A stretch of DNA of 64,000 nt from Camillea tinctor (Eukaryota > Ascomycota > Sordariomycetes > Xylariales > Xylariaceae): the NCBI GenBank assembly GCA_022578605.1, contig MU394074.1:518275-582274 (forward strand), given 5' to 3'. The position numbers were made by a program, and so were the translations under genes. Under the pieces are notes generated by a model. That model ran no database searches and was not told the origin of the DNA. It saw only the letters and a program-made list of their open reading frames with translations. Below are positions 26,630 through 39,121 of this stretch, piece by piece. Each line of letters begins with the position of its first letter. Within the stretch, counting starts at the first letter, position 1.

Positions 26630-28894
26630 TTAAAACATTCCCGGGCCATTCGCTAGACGGACAAAACTGTATGGTACGTTTTGCCCAACGAGTAACCTCA
26701 GCGTTTCCACCGTCGTAAAAGCCGTCGTATCAGCGACACCATATGCAGTGAACCCATTGTGCTCCGCCACAGTACTCAGATCTCCTTTCCTAGGGCCATC
26801 AGTGAGGTCAAGGAAAACCTTCCGGATTTGCGTAGATGACCCTCTAGTACCGCCGAAAACACGCACTAGCATTCCCACGATATTTGATTTTTCTGGAGCA
26901 AGAGCAGAGATGATAACAAAGGGGCTAGCTTCTTCGCCCACCATTCTCGCTCTCTGAAGGTTTTCTAGACTATTGAAAGGCTCCACATGAAGACCCCGAG
27001 CTAATACAAGAGGCGTCTTAAATCCGACCGTATATACCTTTCCTATGCGAAGAGCTTTTAGCGCGTACATTGTTGGCGCTGCATCATCAGAATTAGCGGC
27101 CAAGACAACAGCCGTTCGACCAGAGTAAGCCGAAGGGGCAAGATCACGAGTTAGGGTGCTCAGAATCCCACGCCAGCTCGCATTATCAAATACAAGTGAT
27201 GAATTCGGTGGCAGCCCGTGGGGAGAACGAGACGGTGTACCATATGGAGACTCTGAATTCCGTTGCGGGCTAGAGGGAATAGATGAAGGCGCAGATGTTG
27301 GTGTAGAGGTCGGTGAAGGATGAACCACAATAGTGTCAATCATCCCAATCATTCGGGCAGCATCAGTGAGAAAAGGGCCGGCGCCGTTATTAAGCCTGGC
27401 GAAGAATGTGCTATTATGCATCAGGCTCGAGAAAGATACCGGGGGGCTTAAGTATGCTCCTCCGAAAGACTTCTGATTACACCAAGCTTCTACAGCAGTT
27501 GACCCCTTTGACTGCCTTTCGACCACGGCGAATTGATGCGGTAAACCAAGTTCATTGAAGCATTTTTCATAGAATGGCGCATATGGTGTACTGATCCTAG
27601 ACGACGGAGAACTAATCCCATAGATGTTCTTTTTCGGAAGCTGTCCAAGGAGCGATAAGGCGGCATTGATTTCGGCGATGCTCATTTGGCCAGGGGCTGC
27701 GATAATGGGAAGAAGCGGGTGGGTAACAGGAGTGAAGACCTTATTGAGAGTCCGCGAGAACTGGCCGGTTTCACCCATATTGACTGCTGAAAGAGGTGGT
27801 GAGTCTGGGTACTCACTGTGGATCTTGGACCGGAAATATTCTAGCTCAAAGTTCTCATTATGGTCATTGATGATGGCTATCATCTTGACAATATCGGCGT
27901 ACTTGCGTGACTCGAGAAATATCGATTGAGCCTGGACTGAGGGCCACTTAAAAGTGCCAGAAAAGTCGTGAAAAGCAGACATAATATGACTGCTGCCTCG
28001 TTGTTCATAGAGCTTCTGACGTATGTGTTCTGGAAGCCACAGCTCGACATCGATATATTCAACTCCCCATTGAATGGCTCGATAAAGGTACTCATAGTAT
28101 AGATTAGGATTGTCCATGGGAAACCTCCCGTTCTCTCTCGTACACCTTGTGGTGAAAATGATCGGTAGCTCGGTCCTCTGGCGAAGTAGCATTACCTGTT
28201 CCCCGACGTAGCTCAGACTCGGTATTTTAGCAAATGTGCCATCACCCAAAGGCTCCTGGAGTAGGTCGACCCGCAGCTCTACAGCATCTGCGCCAACCGT
28301 GAGGATATCTATGTTAGGCAAAGCAGCTCGTACATCCGGGAATGTCGTGGAAATGAAATACGTGCGAGGTTTAGACATTAACGTCTCATGATGGTCAAGC
28401 TGCCCTAGTGTAAATGAAATGAAGCGGGATAAGTCTCGACGGAAGAACGGAGCCTCAGTATACAAGAACTCATAGTCGCACTGAGTAGAGAGATATGTAT
28501 CCGGGGGCATTCCTAGACTGACGCAGTGAGCGTTTATAGCGACCACGGCGTCTCGGTCTCGAGAGGCGATGTCGAACTTGGCACTTTCGGCAGATATCCC
28601 AAGCACCAACTCCTGCTCCGCCGACGTTACACCTTGAAAGCTATCGGCGAGTCGCGACGGCTTCCCTAATACATCGGCGAATACTGGCACGATCTTCTCT
28701 TGTCCAGGTCCGTATATGATAATAGCAGTTCGAGTGTCGCCTCTTTGCAACCCACTGCTAGTTTTGATTCCAGGCGCAATAGGTGACCGTGATCGCCGAT
28801 CCAAGTCCAAGTCCATCTCACTCGCAATAGCCCCATTCATACTGAGCGGGCGGACAGGAGTAGGTGCCCGAGGTAACTGTTGAACCGACGTCAT
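26630..28894 (-). CDS. Quinate repressor-like protein (QutR/Qa-1S family)
   Basis: A single exon of 754 residues from the first ATG (28894). QutR-type proteins hold the quinate pathway activator inactive; they derive from the C-terminal three domains of the AROM enzyme. Here a short degenerate shikimate-kinase-like N-terminus (about 55-165) lacks a GxxGxGK[ST] P-loop. A type I dehydroquinase domain (about 176-405) keeps the catalytic His (H309, in FHDF), the Schiff-base Lys (K337, in YADIVK), the Arg of GETGQFSR (R381) and the Gln of APGQ (Q403). A shikimate dehydrogenase-like domain (about 422-754) has lost the usual catalytic Lys motif (SPPVSF where TVPLK-like is expected) and contains a Ser/Pro-rich insert near 525-570. 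Known repressors are around 900 residues, so this is short at the N-terminus. No quinate catabolic gene lies in the window. The role is inferred from homology; a paralogue with another function is possible. Confidence 0.85.
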   Translation of the reverse strand: MTSVQQLPRAPTPVRPLSMNGAIASEMDLDLDRRSRSPIAPGIKTSSGLQRGDTRTAIIIYGPGQEKIVPVFADVLGKPSRLADSFQGVTSAEQELVLGISAESAKFDIASRDRDAVVAINAHCVSLGMPPDTYLSTQCDYEFLYTEAPFFRRDLSRFISFTLGQLDHHETLMSKPRTYFISTTFPDVRAALPNIDILTVGADAVELRVDLLQEPLGDGTFAKIPSLSYVGEQVMLLRQRTELPIIFTTRCTRENGRFPMDNPNLYYEYLYRAIQWGVEYIDVELWLPEHIRQKLYEQRGSSHIMSAFHDFSGTFKWPSVQAQSIFLESRKYADIVKMIAIINDHNENFELEYFRSKIHSEYPDSPPLSAVNMGETGQFSRTLNKVFTPVTHPLLPIIAAPGQMSIAEINAALSLLGQLPKKNIYGISSPSSRISTPYAPFYEKCFNELGLPHQFAVVERQSKGSTAVEAWCNQKSFGGAYLSPPVSFSSLMHNSTFFARLNNGAGPFLTDAARMIGMIDTIVVHPSPTSTPTSAPSSIPSSPQRNSESPYGTPSRSPHGLPPNSSLVFDNASWRGILSTLTRDLAPSAYSGRTAVVLAANSDDAAPTMYALKALRIGKVYTVGFKTPLVLARGLHVEPFNSLENLQRARMVGEEASPFVIISALAPEKSNIVGMLVRVFGGTRGSSTQIRKVFLDLTDGPRKGDLSTVAEHNGFTAYGVADTTAFTTVETLRLLVGQNVPYSFVRLANGPGMF

Positions 28895-30180
28895 GTTGTC
28901 CTGCAAGTGACGTCTGATCCTTAATCAACCCAGGAACACTGAGTTTAGTAGCTTCTTCAATTACTTTCGATATTATGCCGCAAGCGCAAGCGACGTTCCG
29001 CTTCCTCTACCTTAAGAGAAATGTTCGTCGGTGCTATGGCTTGCTAAAGATTAGGTGGTTAAAACATGCAGAAGCTAACATTCGCATACCATTACATGCC
29101 AATCTAGAGATAAAGTTCCGTGACGCCAGAGTCGAAGTATGGCTGTGATGGATGAAACACCAAAGTAACCAATATAAGTCAGATGACAGAAGGATAATAG
29201 CCGGCAAATGATGGTTGCTCTCGAGAGCGGCGGTTGGTTAAGTCTAGATCGGTGGTCTCTCGCAATCGTGGGGGGCCGACAATGTATGTGTAGACTCAAC
29301 CTGGCTAACTAGGACGCTCAAGGCTATGTAGGGGGTTATCGAGATAAGCCAAGGAGAAATTCCCTAGTGGTTCATCGTAGAGGTGGCGTGGTGAGTCTCT
29401 TTGGCAGTGACGATAATTCTTCCAGCCACTAGGTTGCAGGATTCTCCAAAGGTAAACTCGGCGAAAGATGTCGTCTCGTAACCGACTTTCTGGGAGAGAC
29501 CATGCATATAAGATATACTTGTGCTTCAAACGGCGAACCAGGGGCAATTTCCAGGGTGAAGACTTGGTTATCGTGCTGGTTACATACGACAAGGCCAGAC
29601 ATCTAGACACACGCGCGTAAATATCCCGGGTGTGCGTATGTACATAGACAACATCCACTGGGCAAAGCGAGAAGTGAAAGATAGATGAAGATTGGCGCGA
29701 TGAGTTGCGGGTCTCGAGATATGGAACTTGGAGAGCTAAGCTTCGGACGGGTTGTTGTACCTATCAGAGGCCCAGCCGAAATATTTCGCCGGGGTACAGG
29801 GCCTCAAATGTGGGCTGTATGGGGGTGTCAACCGTGCTAGATTCGGGGGTTTTTCTTCGACATGAGAGCTGTGACCCCGGTTTACATGTCCCTTTACTGT
29901 GACGGTTCGGCTGGGTAGGCTTCGCCCACTTAACGAACGCGATCATGCCTGGTATCCCTGTCTAGGGGGAAAGGTCCGTCATGCTGCAGCAGCAAGCTAG
30001 TCACAGCCGTTACGATAGGTAACTATTATTACATATCCAGCTTCATCAAGGTCATAAGCAGGAAGGCGGCAGAATTTGGAATCCTAAAAGCACTAACAGC
30101 TCAAGCCGAGGTGTCCTTAATTCTCCTGTAGATTCGGCGAATGCGCGCCAAAAAGAAGAAAGGGGGAAAACCGTCGGATT

Positions 30181-30227
30181 CTTAGGTTAGATAGGTGGTT
30201 AACAACCCCTTACGTACCTAACCTAAG
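30181..30227. repeat. 10-bp inverted repeat with 27-base spacer
   Basis: CTTAGGTTAG at 30181 and its exact complement ending at 30227. The distance and length are compatible with chance or with the ends of a very small decayed element. No target duplication was recognised. Confidence 0.4.
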
Positions 30228-33200
30228 GCGATTCTATTACAATTAGGTACCTGGTCTCCAGCTATAAAAGGCTTATTAAATGTTCATCTTCGATTCCGCC
30301 AATGATCTCGAGCCTAGCTACCTGGTATTCTCCGGTGAAACGAAACGAATAGACCAACTAAGCGACGTTTACTCGAAACTCGCAGCTCATACACTACTCC
30401 AGTCCATCTTTCAAGCAGAGGCCGCCCACATAGGTCTGTATCACGTTGAAGGACGATAACAGAATTCCAAAAACGAGGCAAGCCCTAGATCCATCTCACA
30501 GCTGGTACTTAGGCAATTTTATATTGTTCCGAGCAGATGCTTCCTATAGGTAATGTATATCTTGACTAGCTTGGGCTATTCTTAAAAATCCCGAAGGTTG
30601 GTTGACGATGGTCTCTTACTCACTCACTAGCCAGCTGGAATCGACACCAGAGGCATCTCAAAGCACTATGTGACTAATTAGGAAAATACCGGACATGCCA
30701 TGATCTGAAAGCACTCAAGAATATCTCCCAAGTCGGAAGGTCGTGCCGCTATGGCGGCCGATCAGCACAGAATCGAAATCTAAACCTACACTAGACTAAA
30801 GAGAGGCCATACCTACTGACACTGATATCATAGCGGTATAATGTCATCACCTATAACTTACAGAGCTCCAGTTTGTCCAGTGCAAATACGTACTTCGCAC
30901 AAGACAAGTCTACACCAAGTAGCAGCATGGAGATGAGGGATGAGGGGTATCGAGGGAACTGGAGAAGCACGGCCGGACAGGGTAGGGCTTGGCCTGGAAC
31001 CGTGGGACATCAGACTGTGGGGATTAGCATGTAAACTAAAGAAGTTCCATGTTGGGGAAGTTCCTGAGGCCGGGTAGGCTGGCAAGGTCCTGCGACAAGG
31101 GAGTTCGGCGCCAAGATCAGCCGCCCTGTCCCCATTTCTGGACAAACCCATCATAGATTCTCCATCAATCATCGTCAAGCTGTGTGACTACGAGCCTCCT
31201 TGGCGATCAGTGTCCAGTAACTTATTAGCCTACAGAATACTGGCCGGTTGAATTCAAGTCATGAAACATCGATATCCATATTGATATCGTTCCCAATACT
31301 GCTCAATATCATGTGTCCCGGGACAATGCCTGCGAGCGTGATGAGATTATAGCATCCTGGACTGCTGCTATCTAGTCAGCTAGTGTACATGCACAGGGGG
31401 ACCACTCTTGCTGGCCCATGCTGGCCGAGTTAAGCCAAGCACTTGCAACGGAGCATCATCGTAGTCCGAGTGCGCGTCAATCCGTCAATCCTTCCAGATA
31501 AATAATGTTCAGATAACCTGACAATCATCACATCTACAGGGGAGATTTGATATGTCTTCACGCTAATTATTGTAAACCCCTCATAGGGCTTTCTTCCTAG
31601 GTCAGTGTCGTATGGGAAAGCCATTTTTCTTCAATAACTATAATACTATACGCCCAATTACACAATTATAAGCAATAGTTCCCATGTAAACAGCAACGCC
31701 GAGCTTCCGTATCAGATTAAGCAAGCCCACGGGACTAGGATGCATTCACGCCATAGATCGACGACTAGCCTACCGGTATCCTAAAGGGACAAACTATAGT
31801 CGGGCCGTCCAAGTTCGGCGTATCCTTGCGTTAGGGCATATTGATCAACGAATTCCATCAAATCACAACGTGAAGTCGTATGGTATTAATTATACATAAC
31901 AACTTTGTAGCCGTCATCATCCCGTAACATACTAGAGAGAAAAAAAACTCATCTTGTTACGCTAGCACGTAACTAAGTTTGACTTAGAGATGTGAGTACC
32001 ATGGCTCGTGAGAGCTGCAAGGCATGCAGGCAGCCAGCATATGTCGGAGATAGATATTAGAGGGCCATCACTGCTTGACAGGTTGGTGCTCCTCAGCTTA
32101 GTGGAGGGAGTCACCGCCAATAACAAACGACACCATCGCCCAGATTAGATATCTTCCCTATCTAAGCACTTCAGCATTGCAGGTTTTAGTCCAAGCGGTC
32201 GACCTCGGAGAAATCGACACATATGCGAGGTTCCACATGAAGAGGAGCCTCCAGGATGCACCTGCGCTCGAGGCTCTTGAGCTACCCAGTATGTAGTCAC
32301 GTCTCCGTGGTAGGTAGTATCTTCACGATCCAAATATTGTCCCATACGGTGTTCGTCATAAAAATACGAGTAAACAAGAGATGGCCCGGCCTGGCCAGTC
32401 TCATGCAACAGGCTCGAATCGTGGACTAGTCATGAAGACAGATCTAGACGATTACTTTTCTGTGTATCATTGATGAGGAGAGTACTCTTTAGGCAATAAG
32501 ATGGCGTCAGAACTTGGCTATGCCTTGTAGATAAACCTGCAGAGTGCTTCTATCTGTCTTACGATTTGTTGAATAGTCACATATGCTGGCATAGTATGTA
32601 AGCCTGCGGGTCAAACGAAGGTGGATACCATCCTTGAATCGGTGTTATATACTCAGGATATGGCCTTAGATGACCCGAAAAGAAAGAGGCTGAAGTGGGA
32701 TAAAGAGACAAATAAACAACCCTTGGCGATAAGCCGGAATAAGATGGTCAGGTGGGCATGGATATCGCATCGCTCTGCTTGATCAATCATAATACTACGT
32801 AAATATTATCACGTTCAGGTATCCTCCTATCTAGCTCTATCAGAACCACTGGAGATATATCTCCCCATCTATAACAACTTGGCTAAACCTTACATCTCTA
32901 TGTATGTATAGTCTCCAGACTACGAGCACTCGTGTATCATGCCGTCTGCCTAAGGATTTAAGAAAGATCTGGTGTATATTATCTGGTGCTTTAACACGTA
33001 TCTGAGTTCACCACTCTAGCACTAAGGGTAAGTATAGGTTTTTGTCAAGTATTAATGGATCCTTTAGTGTTATTAACCGTAAGTTTATTTATCCTCATAT
33101 TCTATTTTACCATATTCCAAATAAAGCCTTGCCTGTTCATGTAAAATCTAGATTGATAGTTTAAGTCGTTGTTCAACTCATTTAAACTTACTTACAAACC

Positions 33201-33234
33201 ATCACTAACTTTCGTGACTACTTAACATGTCATT

Positions 33235-33259
33235 ATTTGATGAATATGCTTCATCAAAT
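33235..33259. repeat. Perfect 10-bp hairpin with 5-base loop
   Basis: ATTTGATGAA (33235-33244) pairs with TTCATCAAAT (33250-33259) around the loop TATGC. It lies in AT-rich non-coding DNA, with no gene nearby that it could terminate. Confidence 0.6.
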
Positions 33260-34068
33260 GCTCAGGTAGGAATATATATGAATTGCCCACGGCATATAGA
33301 GCTAATTGGAGAATCCTTTCTAGTTAAGCTCGTTATACGACTATCAGAGTATGAAATATAAGGTCTACTGAAAATTTCCGTCCTCTATTTAGTATCACTA
33401 TGTTCTCTCTTTAGTTCCTACACAGTTTATAAGAATGTTTGTGTGTTGTGCTTTTATACTATTATTAGCACTACATACATACAATATATTCTCTACAATG
33501 GAGCTAACAAAAATACAGTCCTACGGATATAATCAGACCCCTTACTTTATTACGAGTAACATATGTCTTAACAGCACTCTCATATATTCAAAATAAAAAC
33601 ATGTCGAATTTTACAAGAACAAGTCTTGTTGTAACTACACACATACTTGAGCTTGTCTACTCCCCAAGATGTTGTAGTTAAGGGGTATCTAAAACTGATT
33701 CACAATATTCGTCCGTTTCCATCCTATTTGCTCCTCAAAACATAGCTACTTGCTGGCCCATGAATTCCATCAAAACCCAATGCGGAGGCCGCCCTATTAG
33801 AGCCTGATATCCAGACAGGCTCAGATGGACCACACATAAAACTCAAACTCCATACGCTAACATCTCACCACCCAATTGTAGTTGACAGGGAGACCTCCAT
33901 ATCAAATATCCAATACTCGATTTCCTTCCAGTATTTGATGTTGTTTGAGACCAGCACGTGTTCGGGACACGTTACAACAACTAATATCATACTAGTAGGG
34001 AGGGATCATTGCGGTGGATATCCCTCCTTTCCTCCAAAAGCTTCCACGGGACTCTATCCAATTTCTCG

Positions 34069-34386
34069 CTAGAGGCAGAACTCTTGGAAGCAGTCTGAGG
34101 GATCTTGAGTTGCCGCACACTGAAATAAGTTCTCTTCGCTGCACTCGTCATCGCGCTTCATCTTTCTCGAAGACTGTGTGCCGACGCATATCTGTTCGAA
34201 GCAAGTTGCAAAATCGTTTCCCGTAGCAGCAATACAACTATCGACAGCACTCTTTGCACAGTCGGCGTTTTGGCGTATCGACATTGGTCCGCTCCCATCT
34301 CTGCCGATATTAGGTGTTATGGCGGCGGCGATCGAAGCGCCGATGGCGCAAGCAAAGGCGAGGTGAGAGACAACGGGATATCTCAT
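34069..34386 (-). CDS. Small secreted cysteine-rich protein
   Basis: A 105-residue protein starting at ATG 34386. The frame opens further upstream, but only from a TTG, and this ATG is followed at once by a typical secretion signal: MRYP, then a hydrophobic Ala-rich stretch to about residue 22. The mature part has eight cysteines arranged as two similar modules, C-x7-C-x10-C-x4-C and C-x7-C-x8-C-x4-C, joined by a linker with the dibasic site KMKR. The linker could be cut by a Kex2-type protease to release two four-cysteine peptides. The frame ends in a Cys-Leu pair before the stop. I recognise no named family. Size, signal and cysteine content fit a fungal effector-like or surface protein. 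It stands alone in a gene-poor region, the setting where such genes are often found. Confidence 0.7.
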   Translation of the reverse strand: MRYPVVSHLAFACAIGASIAAAITPNIGRDGSGPMSIRQNADCAKSAVDSCIAATGNDFATCFEQICVGTQSSRKMKRDDECSEENLFQCAATQDPSDCFQEFCL

Positions 34387-34501
34387 GATGTTAAACGGCT
34401 TGGGGGTTTTGGTAGAGACTATTCGAGTGAGCGAGCAAAAGCACTTCACGAACGATTCGACTCGAGGGATCAAGGGTTAAAAGAGGGTCAGCGAGAGCAG
34501 T

Positions 34502-34509
34502 CTTATAAG
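34502..34509 (-). promoter_or_regulatory. Candidate TATA box of the secreted cysteine-rich protein gene
   Basis: CTTATAAG lies about 116 bases before the ATG at 34386 when read on the minus strand. Position and match are the only support. Confidence 0.35.
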
Positions 34510-37264
34510 TGATGGAGATGAGATGCGCGTGATGTTCAGATCTGCGACCATCGGTGATCCTCCAGCTTTCTTTATATAGAAATGTACTGACTGATGCGGT
34601 TCCTCCCCCTTGGGTGCAGGTAGTTCTTGATCTGGCAAGGTGAGGCAGAGGAGTCTCACAAGGGGGACCCAGAGCTGATCTGAAACCAATCCTCATCGTC
34701 GTCGATAGATTAACACGCCAAGTCCATGCACCAAAATGTCTGTGCCCCTGCACCGAGTCGCAATCGGAATCCCTTCACCTCGTCCGGCTAGCTAGCTCGA
34801 TAACCACCCTACGTCCTAATGTTTAGAAAGCCACTCAACACGGAAAACAACCATCGATGCTTCCAATATAGCACTCAAGTGCCTCTACCTTGATGTCGTT
34901 GGTTGCATGGGATTCAATGTCCCTAGAACCTGAAACGCCTAAGCTTCAGGATCGTCCGAGTCAACCTGGTCACACTTACGATCTCAGTGATTTTTTCTCG
35001 AAGACTTTAAACCCTGTGCAGCCCCCCGAGTGTTAGAAGATCTGCAACGGGGATCTAAATTAACTTGCGACTTGTCGCAGCTCCAGCTAGTCCGCCCAGC
35101 CTGCACGTAAATGGCCCCATGCCTTTCACCTCTAGGTTAGGAGCTTTTCCTTGATCGCGGGGTCAGCGGATATCATCTTACGATTGGCCCCTCTAGCTGG
35201 ATGGTGCTCCAATCGGGTCGAATCGACTAACATAAGACCAATATTGGGACTAAGGACTATAAATGACTCCTTATATACGCGTATCGTTCGTCTCATTATT
35301 TAGAAACGAAACACTTCAAACAAGTTGCAATGGGCAATGGTGGAGGTGATTGGTAACGGTATCTATAACATGGTCGGAGTTAATTCTCGCAACGCTTATA
35401 GCAACGTACGAGGCATCCTATCTAATGGCCAATCCGAAATTCTCTTTGCCTGGCGAGTTCTCTCTTTCGTACGACCAAAGTAACCCCAGTGCTTGTTCGG
35501 AATCCAGGCCGAGAAGGAACCCTCACGAACCCTTCAGGATTTTATCAAACAGTATCGAACCTCCGTCGTTCGTGGGATGGAGGGGAATCTGCCAGCTGTG
35601 TCAAATATATTAGCTCGGGGGGGTAGTTCGGACCTCCTCGTCACCACCAACCTGTTGGCTCGCTAATATACACCCGTCTCAGGTGCTGAAACTCCGAGGA
35701 GAAGTCACATCACGGATGTGGTAATTTGACATATCAGGACAAGTACGAGAAGATCCTGGGACTTTGATTGGTCCTCTACCTCTAGGTAATAGCGGCGTCG
35801 TGTTGGTTCCTATTTCACTTGTGTCTCATGCTACATAGAGGCTCACATACCATGGGTGCGGCGAGTACAACAAAAAGCGTCAGTGGCTGTTCATCCCGGC
35901 TAGAAATCGTCCTATTTATCTGAGTAGAAAATACTTCAATGGTTGAAGGCGCTATTATAGGATGAGGAGACGATAGTTACCCCTATCCGCACTCCTTCGA
36001 CAAATCTACATGAGAAGGAATACCAAATATCTCATTATGGTTTAAGCCTCCCCAAGCATATAGCCGTACCTTTGGCGTTACCGCACCAAGCGGAGCCGAG
36101 AGACCTCCCTATTTCAATGATGAATGTTGAGGGAATCATACAGTGTTTCACTCTTTACTCCTTCTCTCCCGGCACTTAAGTGGTAATAGTCAAACTAACT
36201 CAAAGTACACGAAGAGGCTCGTTCTCGTAGAAATAGGGTTCTTGACAATATCATGCGAGAAAGGGCTCGCCTCGAGCTTATACAACTATATATCGTCCTG
36301 TGTTTCCAAGCTTCGTAAGCTCACTGTCAATAACATAGCATGAGAACTGACACTAAGAAGATCGTGTTTTCCTAATACCGACCAACGCTCCATACTGCCG
36401 TCCCTTTTAGCGATTTAACATATTTTTATATACGTTTGAATGGTGCTTATTTAGTTTAAAGAGACTTTATATGATGTTATCACAATGTAATTTAGAGCAG
36501 TGCTATGTTGTTGATGTAGTTAAGAGGGAGATATCGCTGTTGTCATTATCTTATGTTACTTTAGGGAGAACCACATCATGATATTACTGCTATAGTTATG
36601 GCAGGAAGACTAGATTTTGGGTTATATATTTCCCTTCTTCTCCCCCTTTTCTCCTATAAAAGATTGATGGATATGGAAAATAAATTGAATATGAGATAAG
36701 CAACGCTGAATATAGATATAGGATATCAATACCTTGATCTAGGTTATACATCTAAGATAGCCAGCTGTATCTTTAATTAGTATCTAAAATCAACCAAGTT
36801 TACAGTTCTTTTTCTTCCTCTTTTCATGTTAGAACAGCTCTTCCTAAGCTACTATCCCATTGATAGTTATCTGTGACCGACCCAACATAGACCTTCTACC
36901 TTGACCTAATATTTGATTCGTGTCTACAGCTCTATTCCATGCCAAAACTTCTTATGTATGTGGCTCATAAACAAATTGTAAAATACTGCTGTCTTTGATA
37001 TTGCTAACTTATAGAAAAGGGCTGAAGCGGTCTTGAACGATGATGGGTGAGGCAAGCAAAAGCCACATCAATAGACTTGCAGACTCGGTTAGAAGAATAG
37101 TGGGGCCAAATTGTGCACAGACAATTTGATACCTGTCCAGGCTGGTAGGTATCTTTTAGTACATATTAGTGTGGATAGGTACTTCTCCTACTTAGTGATC
37201 ATCTTCTAGGCGCCGCCATCTCTCTTCTATAGATGCACCAAGCACATCCCTTGGTCATATTTAC

Positions 37265-37284
37265 TTTTTTTTTTTTTTTTTTTT
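37265..37284 (+). repeat. T20 homopolymer
   Basis: Twenty consecutive T in non-coding sequence, near the transition between the gene-poor left and the gene-dense right of the window. Confidence 0.9.
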
Positions 37285-37917
37285 ACCCCTTTATTGCCTT
37301 GTGTTCACTGGCACTCGGTGAGTATCTGCAGTTTGATTTGCTGTATTCTTCTATCGCATCTTTTCTAACTTGATATTACTCCGTAGTAATATCTGCGATC
37401 AGCCTCGAACCTACAATCACTATATAGGTACATCTTCGGATTATGGAGGCCTAGATGCACAGTATTTCTAAGCACATTAAGCTGTTTATCATAAAGAAAT
37501 TAGGTTACCTAGGTACCTAAGTAACATACTTGTCCACTAAGAAAAAAAAAAAGAAAAGGGTACATTGATATATAGACTACTGCAGTTTAGCGTACAATGG
37601 TACGGACTTCAGTACCTACAATCAACTTGAAAAGTGCCCCCCTTAGCTGCATAGATATACATATACTGGGGTATTAAATACGGATAATCTCCAGGCCGAA
37701 AACTGGAATTTAACAAAACAAAGGACCCATAATGTTCCAAGCATTAGGTTCAAGTGGGAAACCGCCTAACCTAAATCTTCTAGTACGGTTGCCGTCGCCG
37801 GTTGTTGTTGCTGCTTGGTGCTGTTACTACTGCTACCTAGGTACTGCAACTAGTACTCACTACGTACCTTAAACCTCACCCAAGCTCTTAAGCTTCACGT
37901 CAAACAACACTCTCCTC

Positions 37918-38031
37918 TTTTTTTTTCTCATCTCTATCATACATCTCTCTCTACCTATTCTTCTTCTTTACCTTCCCCTCCCTTCCTCTTCCCCCTTCTC
38001 CCCTCTTCCCCCTCTCTATCATCAGAGCTTC
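37918..38031 (+). promoter_or_regulatory. Long pyrimidine-rich tract upstream of the Pab2-like gene
   Basis: About 110 bases almost entirely C and T on the coding strand end some 260 bases before the ATG. CT-rich stretches commonly precede transcription starts of strongly expressed fungal housekeeping genes. A GTAAGT at 38039 just after it could be the donor of a 5'-leader intron; its acceptor cannot be fixed from sequence alone. Confidence 0.4.
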
Positions 38032-38293
38032 CCATCTGTAAGTTCAAATTTCGGTATCCTTTCTCCACCTAACTGATAATAATAATGCGACTTTGCTTGG
38101 GCCATGTTCTTTGATGATCTCAAATCCCTTCGTGTATTTATTCACCCAATATCAATTTACCCCAATCCATCCCATCCTCTTCCTTCGATCATAACATTAC
38201 AACTGCAAGAGGCGCCCTATCTCCCCACCTCGTCTTCCCGACAGACACTCAATTGGCTAACACGTTCGGGATAGACTCGGCACGTAGACCGCC

Positions 38294-39121
38294 ATGTCCG
38301 ACGCGAAACTCGATCACGAAGTCGCAGGGGACGATCCCCTCGTAGCGGAGGAGGGCCATGACGAGGTGCGCACACCACGCTGGTACTACTATATATACTA
38401 TGGGGGCCACGCTCCACCAAACAAGTTGATGGACTCTTGGCCGCTAACACGTACTACCTCCAACCACAGGAAGAAATCTCGGCCATGAAACGACGGGTCG
38501 CTGAGATGGAACAGGAGGCCGCTAAGCTTCGCGAGATGCATGCTGCTTTGGAGGAGAGGACTCAGGAGACATCTGATGATCGCAGCGATGTCGACAGTCG
38601 CAGCATCTTTGTCGGCAATGTTGATTACTCGGTCTCCCCCGAGGAGATTCAGGCGCATTTCCAGAGCTGCGGTTCCATTAACCGCGTCACCATCCTGCTT
38701 GACAAGTTTACCGGCCAACCCAAGGGGTAAGTTGTGTTTAATTTTAGATTTCATCTCCCTCTGCTCGTGTCGGAGCATCCTCTGGTTCCTGTGTGCCTTA
38801 TCCTGTGTCCCGTATCCTATGTCCTGTATTCCTGCTTACTCTGTGCCTACCAATAACTATAGCTATGCCTATGTCGAGTTTACCGAGCCCAGCCTTGTCG
38901 CACAAGCCCTCGTCCTCAACGACAGCGTCCTCAAGGGCCGGAACATCAAGGTCACGCCCAAGCGTACCAACATCCCCGGCATGAGTCGTGGTCGAGGAGG
39001 TCGAGGCCGTGGAGGGTTTGGCGGTCGAGGCTTCTATGGTGGAAGAGGAGGATTTGTGCCCAGGGGCGGTTACCGTGGTGGATATCGCGGAAGAGGTCGG
39101 GGTGGATACAACCCCTACTAA
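38294..39121 (+). CDS. Nuclear poly(A)-binding protein, Pab2/PABPN1-like
   Basis: Exons join(38294..38365,38470..38726,38863..39121) encode 195 residues. Proteins of this type bind the growing poly(A) tail in the nucleus and act in polyadenylation, RNA decay and export. The sequence has an acidic N-terminus, a coiled coil (about 25-58), one RRM with RNP2 IFVGNV (70-75) and RNP1 GYAYVEF (110-116), then the [11 protein letters not shown] segment characteristic of PABPN1-type proteins. A Gly/Arg/Tyr-rich RGG tail (about 152-195) ends at GGYNPY and is a likely arginine methylation target. Intron 1 has a CTAAC branch site; intron 2 splits the Gly codon of RNP1. Length fits the family (about 170-200 in fungi). 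Everything looks intact. Confidence 0.92.

Larger units (their letters stand above)
28895..34068. other. 5.2-kb gene-poor intergenic region
   Basis: No supported gene. The frame upstream of the quinate-repressor-like start soon closes, so I see no missing N-terminal exon next to it. Open frames of about 105-117 codons near 29305-29658 and 30858-31178 have no recognisable domain. An inverted repeat of 10 bp (CTTAGGTTAG at 30181-30190, complement at 30218-30227) and a hairpin at 33235-33259 are present. From about 32.8 to 33.7 kb the sequence is AT-rich. Confidence 0.5.
34387..38293. other. 3.9-kb intergenic region
   Basis: No supported gene between the divergent secreted-protein and Pab2-like genes. 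The left part is of mixed composition and AT-rich near 36.4-37.0 kb. A T run occurs at 37265, and from about 37.5 kb on the sequence takes the character of the right compartment, with ACCTAGGT palindromes at 37507 and 37835 and pyrimidine-rich tracts. Confidence 0.5.

Noticed and set aside
26630..28894. Full pentafunctional AROM enzyme
   Set aside because: Dehydroquinate synthase and EPSP synthase domains are absent and the SDH-like site is broken, so the QutR-type repressor family fits better.
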